This document shows positions 1-5,380 of a DNA stretch of 13,338 bases, one piece after another. The DNA comes from Candidatus Borrarchaeota archaeon (GTDB lineage: Archaea; Asgardarchaeota; Sifarchaeia; Borrarchaeales; Borrarchaeaceae): assembly GCA_016840645.1 (NCBI GenBank), contig JAEORY010000061.1:1-13338 (forward strand). Reading direction: 5' to 3'. Every line of letters begins with the position of its first letter. Within the stretch, counting starts at the first letter, position 1. The notes beneath the pieces are model-generated. The model did not search any database. It was not told the origin of the DNA and worked only from the letters and a program-made list of their open reading frames with translations. Both the position numbers and the translations under genes were made by a program.

Positions 1-1
1 A

Positions 2-118
2 AGACTTGCAGAAGAACTAAATACTACCCTTGATGGACTTTCAGCCTCTTTCAATTATTTTATAATCATTTATGGGCACTGCTATCCCAATATAAGTGAA
101 TTACAGACAACTAGTTAA
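2..118 (+). pseudogene. 3' fragment of a DUF1638-like gene, cut by a repeat
   Basis: An open frame enters from the left edge and reads about 34 codons before it meets the repeat at 104. It then stops at TAA 116-118, inside the repeat. The visible peptide contains LAEELNTTLDGL and then IIIYGHCYP. This resembles the YGxCxP segment of DUF1638 proteins, a family often found near corrinoid methyltransferase genes. The normal C-terminal part is missing, so the element probably inserted into or next to the gene and truncated it. The assignment rests on a short motif remembered from the family, so it is tentative. The sequence just after the repeat (311-400) is open in the same frame, which fits an insertion of a whole number of codons but could be chance. 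Confidence 0.35.
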
Positions 119-310
119 GAAAGCATCAATACTTTAGCGTGGTGATGAATGGCGTGGTGTGTATATAGTGTGTTGGTGATATTCTTTATGAGTACCTACG
201 GGGCGTAGGGATGTTAAGCCTGTGGAGATACGACCTCGGTAACTCGCAAGGGGATCGAGTCTGTCGTTGAAGCAGGAAGCCTCAAAGCTTGAGCACGAGG
301 TAGCTCACTA
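104..310 (+). ncRNA. TnpB-less IS200/IS605 omega-RNA-like element, copy 1
   Basis: This 207-nt block recurs at 1652-1858 with about 21 hand-counted mismatches and no gaps. Its 3' half carries signatures of the right end / omega-RNA scaffold of IS200/IS605 transposons: CCTGTGGAGA, then GAAGCAGGAAGC, then a hairpin ending in GAGGTAGCTCAC at 297-308. Visible structure: an imperfect hairpin AAAGCAT-CA-ATACTTT at 120-135, a perfect stem CCTACG/CGTAGG with a GGG loop at 195-209, and a GCAA-loop stem CTC/GGG at 243-252. No tnpB or tnpA lies upstream; the flank is a DUF1638-like fragment. It is therefore a non-autonomous (PATE-like) element or a solitary guide RNA whose guide would begin near 309. 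Exact transposon ends are uncertain. Confidence 0.7.
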
Positions 311-362
311 CAAAAGATTAAGAAAGTATCATATGATCTTGCTGGAAAAATAGCAGGTAGAT

Positions 363-1517
363 CTAATTATGTTTATCTGCAAGCAAAGCTATCTGATTAA
401 TTATTGCGAAAATTTTTCTACCCTTTTCAGTAATTAAATACTTTCCACGGTTCTTTTCTTGTGTAACTAGTCCTTCATCTTTTAGTTTTCCAATGTGGAA
501 TTGAAGATGACCACCTTTAACTAATATGTTTTCTTCTATTTCAGAAAATTGTAAGGCTTCCTGCCAAAGCATCCTGAGGATCCTTAAACGAACTATGTTG
601 GACAAACTTGATAATATTTTGTGAATCTTTTCTTCTGAGAGTACTATTTCATCGATGTTTATAGACTCTTGTGAAACTAAAAGATGACTTTCAGCTTTTT
701 TCAATTCTTTGTTATTTACTACTCCAACAAACTCTTGAAAGTTTTTGACTTGCTCTGCTAATTCTTGAATCATTTTTCTGTTTTCGTCCATTTTAATTAA
801 CATTAATTTTTGATTTTCATCTTTAGGTCCATCAGGTTGCTTTTTAATTCGAAGCAATTCTTCAAGCAGGTCAACTGATGCAAAAGCGTCTTTCGCGTAT
901 CCATCAGCACCAATTTCGTTAGCATAATTTTTTGAGACTGATGCTCCGCCAATGATAAAAATAACTTTATCCCTAATTCCTGCCTTCTTAAGTTCCTGTA
1001 TTATCTTTTTTTGAGCGCTTCTAGTGCTTGACATAAATGCAGAGGCACCTATAATATTAGCTTTTTCTTCTATTGCCATTTTAACGAATATCTGAGGCGC
1101 TACATTCAAACCGAGATCAATAACTTCAAAATCATTTGCACGAAGCAACGCTGCAACAACATTTTTACCGATATCATGAGTATCACCTTCAACTGTTCCA
1201 AGGAGAACTTTTCCTTTTTTTGTCTGCGTAAAATAAGAGGGTGTGTGCACGGTATTTGTTAAAACATTAAGTGCTTCTTTGAGTGATTCTCCTGCTAAAA
1301 TAACATCTGGTAGTTCACATTCTCCAGTTTCGTACCTATCTGCGACTCTTTTAATGCCTTCAATAAGGACAGTCATAACGGAGTCAAATGGATTTGGGAT
1401 CTTAGAATTTAGTACATCTAATATGTATTTGCCAACAATAACATCGTTGCCATCAATAACTGCTTGTTTCACCTTTTCTAAAAGGTCTTCTTTAAGTTTG
1501 AGAATTGATGCATCCAT
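363..1517 (-). CDS. Corrinoid-binding protein fused to ArsR-like winged helix (putative B12-dependent regulator)
   Basis: Product of 384 aa from the ATG at 1517. Residues 1-95 form the helical cap (B12-binding_2) and about 103-225 the Rossmann B12-binding domain. The base-off/His-on motif is EGDTHDIGKN, with D112, H114 (cobalt ligand) and G117, followed by GASAFMSST and IIGGASV. A charged, probably coiled linker (about 228-290) leads to a winged helix-turn-helix at about 295-375, with SLSNIVRLRIL, GGHLQFHIGKL and a YLITEKGR wing. Methyltransferase corrinoid proteins are about 210-220 aa and lack this tail. The order is the reverse of CarH, where DNA binding is N-terminal. A TTG at 1571 would add 18 residues; ATG 1517 is preferred because the family begins there and a GTGAT precedes it. 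It probably senses corrinoid, methylation or redox state and controls transcription, perhaps of the methyltransferase genes. That role is inferred. Confidence 0.85.
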   Translation of the reverse strand: MDASILKLKEDLLEKVKQAVIDGNDVIVGKYILDVLNSKIPNPFDSVMTVLIEGIKRVADRYETGECELPDVILAGESLKEALNVLTNTVHTPSYFTQTKKGKVLLGTVEGDTHDIGKNVVAALLRANDFEVIDLGLNVAPQIFVKMAIEEKANIIGASAFMSSTRSAQKKIIQELKKAGIRDKVIFIIGGASVSKNYANEIGADGYAKDAFASVDLLEELLRIKKQPDGPKDENQKLMLIKMDENRKMIQELAEQVKNFQEFVGVVNNKELKKAESHLLVSQESINIDEIVLSEEKIHKILSSLSNIVRLRILRMLWQEALQFSEIEENILVKGGHLQFHIGKLKDEGLVTQEKNRGKYLITEKGRKIFAIINQIALLADKHN

Positions 1518-1550
1518 TGATATCACTTTTGCTAATAGGTAAGCAAGTAA

Positions 1551-1570
1551 TGATTCTTGCGATCGAATCA
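1551..1570. promoter_or_regulatory. Inverted repeat TGATTC-N8-GAATCA in the regulator leader
   Basis: A perfect 6-bp inverted repeat with an 8-nt spacer begins 33 nt upstream of the regulator's ATG. ArsR-type winged helices bind such dyads, so it may be an autoregulatory operator. An imperfect relative (TGATTC-N7-GAATTT) overlaps the start of the MFS gene near 5288. Short dyads in AT-rich DNA arise by chance. Confidence 0.3.
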
Positions 1571-1631
1571 ATTTTTTAAATCAATTAGGTAAGGGCAATA
1601 TTGTAAACTAATACTAAAATATTACTCTTTA

Positions 1632-1640
1632 ATTATATAT
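1632..1640 (-). promoter_or_regulatory. TATA-like box for the B12-winged-helix gene
   Basis: On the minus strand the sequence reads ATATATAAT. A start site about 25 nt downstream would fall near 1610, giving a leader of roughly 90 nt that contains the inverted repeat at 1551-1570. It lies just outside the second omega-RNA-like element. The call rests on composition and position only. Confidence 0.35.
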
Positions 1641-1651
1641 TCTTTCATTTT

Positions 1652-1858
1652 CAGACAACTAGTCAAGAAAGCATCAATGCTTTAGCGTGGTGATGAATTA
1701 AGTTGTGTTTATATAGTGTATTGGTGATAAAGTCTATGAGTACCTACGGGGCGTAGGGATGTTAAGCCTGTGGAGATAAGACCTCCGTAACCCGCAAGGG
1801 GATCGAGTCTGTCGTAGAAGCAGGAAGCTTCGATGCTTAAGCACGAGGAAGCTCACTA
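1652..1858 (+). ncRNA. TnpB-less IS200/IS605 omega-RNA-like element, copy 2
   Basis: Same length and orientation as the copy at 104-310. The left subterminal hairpin AAAGCAT-CA-ATGCTTT (1668-1683) is perfect here. The CCTACG-GGG-CGTAGG stem (1743-1757) is identical. The next stem is CCC-GCAA-GGG (1791-1800), where copy 1 has CTC-GCAA-GGG, so C-G becomes U-G and pairing is kept. The 3' hairpin pairs AGCTTC with GAAGCT (about 1826-1853) and ends in GCTCAC (1851-1856). Upstream lies the promoter side of the regulator gene, not tnpB. A guide, if the RNA is used by a TnpB-type protein encoded elsewhere, would start near 1857. Confidence 0.7.
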
Positions 1859-1949
1859 AAGTAAAAATTAGAAACAAAAGATTAATATCTTCAATTTCTT
1901 AGAAATTAAATCTCATTACAGCATTTGGGTTTGTAAGCAAAGACGGTAA

Positions 1950-2294
1950 TTATAAATCATAGTCAACTTCAAAGAATGGCATAGAAAAGTAACTAAATTT
2001 TGTGATACATTCGCTACATTGGCGATATATTACACCATATCCCCCCGCTGCGTCGCGTGTTGGTGGTCTAGTATTATCTTCTTTTGTGTTCAGAGATCCG
2101 CATTTTGGACATACATCATCCAATATTATTTTTGCATTATGGATTAGTCCTAATTGGCACTCCATAAATTTGTCAACCAAGATATCTCTTAGCGGACGTA
2201 GTTCCTTTCTGCTTTCCAATAGTTTTTCGAATATTTCAATTTCTTCTTGTGAGAATGCGATTTTTATTTCCAAAGATTTCTTCGGGGCACCCAT
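1950..2294 (-). CDS. Small zinc-ribbon protein (paralogue A)
   Basis: Product of 114 aa. The N-terminal half is helical (FSQEEIEIFEKLLESRKE, about residues 14-31). The C-terminal half is a four-cysteine zinc ribbon, CPKC (C62, C65) and CSEC (C93, C96), with spacing and an aromatic tail (CITKFSYF) that recall the NrdR-type ribbon. No ATP-cone is present, so it is not NrdR. The start is ATG 2294: GGAG sits 8 nt upstream, and the longer frame would need a TTG at 2339. It is one of a tandem family with a decayed copy just upstream and an intact paralogue beyond. Function is unknown; a small nucleic-acid-binding or regulatory role is plausible for such ribbons. Confidence 0.7.
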   Translation of the reverse strand: MGAPKKSLEIKIAFSQEEIEIFEKLLESRKELRPLRDILVDKFMECQLGLIHNAKIILDDVCPKCGSLNTKEDNTRPPTRDAAGGYGVIYRQCSECITKFSYFSMPFFEVDYDL

Positions 2295-2335
2295 ATAGGT
2301 CGCTCCATTAATCTTTTTTTGCTCCTCTGCACATT

Positions 2336-2498
2336 TCAAATATCGTAATCTATTTCGAAGGAGGGCATAAAAAACGAAGTAAATTTTGTACCCTTACTGG
2401 ATGTGTTTCCTTTCTGCTTTCCTTTAGATTTTCGAATATTTCAATTTCTTCTTGTGAGAATGCGATTTTTATTTCCAACAATTTTTTCGGGGCCCCAT
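2336..2498 (-). pseudogene. Decayed third copy of the zinc-ribbon gene
   Basis: This remnant matches both ends of the neighbouring zinc-ribbon gene. The 5' part encodes GAPKKLLEIKIAFSQEEIEI, nearly the same as the intact copy, and homology continues upstream to about 2517. The 3' part encodes TKFTSFFMPSFEIDYDI before a TGA at 2336-2338, matching the intact C-terminus. About 60 codons, including both cysteine pairs, are missing between them. One base is lost at the former start (ATGGGGCC against ATGGGTGCC), which puts the ATG out of frame, and the frame shifts again at the deletion junction. It cannot make a functional ribbon. Confidence 0.75.
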
Positions 2499-2549
2499 TG
2501 TAGATCGTTCCATTAAACTTGTTTCTAGATTAGAAAATTATTTAATCGA

Positions 2550-2891
2550 TTACCAAGATGGATAATCACGCTCAAAAGGATTCCAAATGATACTGAATTT
2601 ATTATCACAGTTTTCACATTTTCGAAATATTATAACTCTTCCATTCCTATCATCAATTGAGTTCCGATCCATATCTTGAACTGTCTCGTTTGATCTGCAT
2701 TTTGGACAAACTTCACTTAGTTTGGAGTGTGCACTGAAAACTAGACCTATCTTATACGCGTGGAGTTTTTCCTCTAAAATCTCTTTTATAGGGCGGTTAT
2801 CATTTTTGCTCTTTAACACTTTTCTTATTATCTTGAGGTCGTCTTCTGAAAAACTTATGGCGATCTCCATCTTTCCCACCACAAGGCTCAT
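2550..2891 (-). CDS. Small zinc-ribbon protein (paralogue B)
   Basis: Product of 113 aa, a clear but distant paralogue of the gene at 1950-2294, with the same length and cysteine layout: C62 and C65 in CPKC, C92 and C95 in CENC. Shared landmarks are FSEDDLKIIRKVLKSK against FSQEEIEIFEKLLESR, RPIKEIL against RPLRDIL, and a C-terminal NPFERDY against MPFFEVDY. ATG 2891 gives colinear numbering with the paralogue. An internal ATG at 2870 with GGTGGG just upstream is a credible alternative (106 aa). A TATA-like TTATAT at 2931-2936 (minus strand) would place the transcript start close to the gene. Function unknown. Confidence 0.7.
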   Translation of the reverse strand: MSLVVGKMEIAISFSEDDLKIIRKVLKSKNDNRPIKEILEEKLHAYKIGLVFSAHSKLSEVCPKCRSNETVQDMDRNSIDDRNGRVIIFRKCENCDNKFSIIWNPFERDYPSW

Positions 2892-2930
2892 ATAGCTCTT
2901 TCTTTCATAAATCTTGCGTAGTATTCATAC

Positions 2931-2936
2931 ATATAA
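2931..2936 (-). promoter_or_regulatory. TATA-like box for zinc-ribbon paralogue B
   Basis: Minus-strand TTATAT within TGCATTATATG. It lies 40 nt upstream of the ATG at 2891, so transcription would begin around 2907 with a short leader. Positional inference only. Confidence 0.35.
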
Positions 2937-3029
2937 TGCAATAATAAAAACTGTATGTTATTCAGTATACACTTGCTTTTTGTTATTATCTGAATGGAAT
3001 ATCGTAAACTATTGTTCACTACAGAACAG

Positions 3030-3035
3030 TTATAT
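3030..3035 (+). promoter_or_regulatory. TATA-like box for the first MtrH homologue
   Basis: TTATAT in the context AACAGTTATATGGG. The second MtrH homologue has a matching GTTATAT at 9914-9920. In both cases the box lies about 33-38 nt before the shared ATTTAGTAATATTTTTTT block, so transcription would start at or just before that block. Confidence 0.35.
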
Positions 3036-3061
3036 GGGAGAACTCGACTACTTCAATCTAG

Positions 3062-3079
3062 ATTTAGTAATATTTTTTT
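3062..3079 (+). promoter_or_regulatory. 18-nt element shared with the second MtrH promoter
   Basis: ATTTAGTAATATTTTTTT occurs here 66 nt before the TTG start of the first MtrH homologue and again at 9952-9969, 65 nt before the second. The flanking leader sequence is not conserved, so this looks like a retained regulatory or early-transcript element rather than background similarity. The T run could also cause pausing or termination. Confidence 0.4.
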
Positions 3080-3127
3080 ATAATAAAATAGATGTACATA
3101 GATATCTCATATTGGAAGGGAGAAACC

Positions 3128-4069
3128 TTGTTTGGATTTGAAAAGCCTCAAGAAATATTAAGAATCGGTAATGTTGAGCTTGGAGGACAACCAGGAGAAT
3201 TACCGACTGTATTGATCGGAAGTATCTTTTTTTATTTCGACAAGATTGTTGAAAATAAACATCAGGGCATTTTTAAGAAAAATGAAGCAAAGAAGTTAAT
3301 CGATAAAGTAGACATCCTATCTATGACGACAGGAAACCCGTATATAATTGATATAGAGGCTTTTACAAATACTGCAATTGAAAAATATATAGATTTCATT
3401 TCGGAAGTAACAGAGGCACCATTCTTTGTAAATAGCACAAATATCCCAGTCAGACTTCATGGTGCCAATTATGTAAATGAAATTGGTCTCCTCGATAGAG
3501 CAATCTACGCTTCTATAAATTTCACGGCAGATCAAAACGAATTTGATGTGCTAAAGCAGGCAAAAATAGAGAATGTGTTAGTTCAAGCATTTAATCCTAA
3601 AAACCCATTTACTAAAGGAATGATGAAAATGATGAAAGAGGGCCTTGATGGTGAAGGATTGGTAGATAAAGTTATCAGGGTGGGAATAAAAAACCCCCTC
3701 CTTTTTGCAAATGTTTATGATGTGCCAAGTATTGGGGTTGGCTGTGAAACTGTCTATATGTTAAAGAAGGAGTTTGGATTGCCAAGTGGGACAGCCCCAG
3801 TTGGTGTCGTAGGAATCTGGGGAAAGACAGAAAAGGCTAAAGACATTTCTTCAAATATAAGTAGTATTTGTGGAGCAAACGCTGCTGCCTTCGCTAAACT
3901 TAAAGGTTCTGATTTTATCCATTACGGTTCCTTGAAGAGAGCAGATAAGATTTACCCAGCAGTTTCCATGATTGATGCGATAATAGCATATAGAGCACAC
4001 TTATCTGGACTTGAGCCAAAGAATGTAACACCGGCTTTACAAGATTTTTTAGACAATTCGAAAAAATAA
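3128..4069 (+). CDS. MtrH-family methyltransferase, divergent paralogue 1
   Basis: Product of 313 aa with the TIM-barrel MtrH fold. Landmarks are RIGNVELGGQPGELPTVLIG (11-30), the TTGNP turn (67-71), YIDFISEVTEAPF, and a C-terminal DFIHYGSLKRADKIYPAVSM. TTG 3128 is the start: GGAAGGGAG at 3114-3122 sits 5 nt upstream, and the three MtrH homologues then align without gaps over their first 110 residues. ATG 3092 would add 12 unmatched residues. It is the most divergent of the three: the Asp of the (L/V)DS(S/T) motif is N102, YGP is YGS, and the usual HPxYKIF end is replaced by a longer tail. Family members move methyl groups between a corrinoid protein and a tetrahydropterin. It stands alone, away from the corrinoid operon, so its partner is unknown. 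Confidence 0.85.
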   Translation: MFGFEKPQEILRIGNVELGGQPGELPTVLIGSIFFYFDKIVENKHQGIFKKNEAKKLIDKVDILSMTTGNPYIIDIEAFTNTAIEKYIDFISEVTEAPFFVNSTNIPVRLHGANYVNEIGLLDRAIYASINFTADQNEFDVLKQAKIENVLVQAFNPKNPFTKGMMKMMKEGLDGEGLVDKVIRVGIKNPLLFANVYDVPSIGVGCETVYMLKKEFGLPSGTAPVGVVGIWGKTEKAKDISSNISSICGANAAAFAKLKGSDFIHYGSLKRADKIYPAVSMIDAIIAYRAHLSGLEPKNVTPALQDFLDNSKK

Positions 4070-4088
4070 TCTTTTTAAAATTTCAGAG

Positions 4089-5294
4089 TTAATAAAGACT
4101 TTTGGTTTCCTTTCCTAAAATTAAGAATACAACCCCTCCTGCCGCTATGAGAATGCTTCCACTAACGAAAACAATCCAAGGGGCGTAAGCCTCCCAGATC
4201 CAACCAGCTAACAATACTCCAATTCCAAAACCTAGAGTCCAAAAAGTGCTCCATACTCCATATACCTGTCCTCTTTTCTCTGAAGTTGACACCTCTAAAA
4301 TTATTGAATTATCTGCTACACTATAGAACGAAGCAACCAATCCATTAAAAACCACTATGATAATAAGTTCGAAAAGTGATGAAAATATCGCAAAAAAGAA
4401 TGTTGCAAATGCACTTCCAAAACTGCCTATGAGGAGAATTTTTTTTCGTCCAAATTTGTCTACAATGTACCCCGCAAATGGATTTGTAACGGTAATTATC
4501 CCAACAAGAATCGAGCTAATAATTCCAATCCACAAGAAATTCAGTTTATAATGGATAAGAAGATATAGTGCTCGAAATCCAATTAAACTTGCACTTCCTA
4601 ATGCTGCAACAAAATCAGCCATTATAATGGCACAGATGATTCTGTTTTCTAATCCACTGCTAAAAAATTCTCTTACTCTTGTTGTCCATCTTGAATGTGT
4701 TTTATTTGTTATTTCTTTTGTTTGAAAAGTCTCTTTCAAGAATAGTCCCACAAAAAGGCTTGTCGCTAGCGCTAAAAATCCACTGATAATAAATAGCAAT
4801 GATAATCCGAAATAGAAAGCCAATATACCGCCAAATAATGAACCTAAAGCGTCTCCTAATCCCCAGGATGCTGATTCAAAACCAACAACTTTGCCCATTT
4901 CCTCGGATTGTGTAATATCTGCAACTGATATTAGACTTGCTGCAATAAACGCACCTGAACCGATTCCTCTAACTACCGCAAGAAAAGAAAAGATAACTAT
5001 ATCCCTAGACAGCGCCATGAAGATAGCTGATATCCCTAGAATGAGTAAGCCCGAAATATTGATTTTAAATCGTCCGATTTTGTCAATTAAATACCCGATT
5101 GGGATTCGCCAAATTGCATTGGCGAACCATAAAAATGCAGATAGTATGCCTATTACCAATGCCGAAGGGACAATTTCCTCAAATATTAAAATGGGAATAA
5201 AGTTGGTTATCATTCCAATTGCGATAAAAGCCGATAAAGTTGATATAAGAATTACCCACGCCGACTTCAGACTTGATAAGGTCAAATGATTCAC
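4089..5294 (-). CDS. Major facilitator superfamily transporter
   Basis: Product of 401 aa with about 12 hydrophobic segments. Motif A of the major facilitator superfamily appears in both halves: GYLIDKIGRFK (67-77) and GYIVDKFGRKK (275-285). A charged cytoplasmic loop (about 188-216) separates the two six-helix bundles. The polarity and length are normal for a 12-TM drug/H+ antiporter or metabolite permease; substrate cannot be read from sequence. The start is GTG at 5294. A TTG three codons later (5285), with AAGTGA just before it, is an equally good choice. It lies 86 nt downstream of the chaperonin gene on the same strand and converges with the first MtrH homologue, leaving 19 nt between stops. 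It might import a methylated substrate, but that is guesswork. Confidence 0.85.
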   Translation of the reverse strand: MNHLTLSSLKSAWVILISTLSAFIAIGMITNFIPILIFEEIVPSALVIGILSAFLWFANAIWRIPIGYLIDKIGRFKINISGLLILGISAIFMALSRDIVIFSFLAVVRGIGSGAFIAASLISVADITQSEEMGKVVGFESASWGLGDALGSLFGGILAFYFGLSLLFIISGFLALATSLFVGLFLKETFQTKEITNKTHSRWTTRVREFFSSGLENRIICAIIMADFVAALGSASLIGFRALYLLIHYKLNFLWIGIISSILVGIITVTNPFAGYIVDKFGRKKILLIGSFGSAFATFFFAIFSSLFELIIIVVFNGLVASFYSVADNSIILEVSTSEKRGQVYGVWSTFWTLGFGIGVLLAGWIWEAYAPWIVFVSGSILIAAGGVVFLILGKETKSLY

Positions 5295-5346
5295 TTAAAG
5301 AATTTTATTTTCAAAACTCTTTTAGAATATCTTAGATAATGAAATA

Positions 5347-5362
5347 GCATCCTTTGAGATGC
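5347..5362 (-). terminator. Small hairpin after the chaperonin gene
   Basis: GCATC and GATGC pair around a 6-nt loop, starting 18 nt after the chaperonin stop on the minus strand. The following sequence is AT-rich but has no long U run, so it may be a weak terminator or an RNA-processing site between the chaperonin and MFS genes. Confidence 0.2.
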
Positions 5363-5380
5363 AAAAATTATGAACTAATC

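Larger units (their letters stand above)
1572..1949. other. Gene-free stretch between regulator and zinc-ribbon gene
   Basis: This stretch holds the presumed regulator promoter, the second omega-RNA-like element (1652-1858) and about 90 nt of AT-rich sequence. That last part includes CAAAAGATTAA at 1875-1885, which also follows the first element at 311-321. I see no other gene here. Confidence 0.6.

Noticed and set aside
104..310. Cobalamin riboswitch next to a corrinoid gene
   Set aside because: The ~200-nt structured repeats first suggested a B12 riboswitch. They lack a B12 box, lie on the strand opposite the regulator gene, and match IS200/IS605 right-end signatures instead.
1950..2294. 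NrdR repressor
   Set aside because: The ribbon resembles NrdR, but it is C-terminal and no ATP-cone is present.
2914..3141. 75-codon open frame on the plus strand
   Set aside because: It runs through the divergent promoter region and overlaps the start of the first MtrH gene in another frame. It has no ribosome-binding site or recognisable motif.
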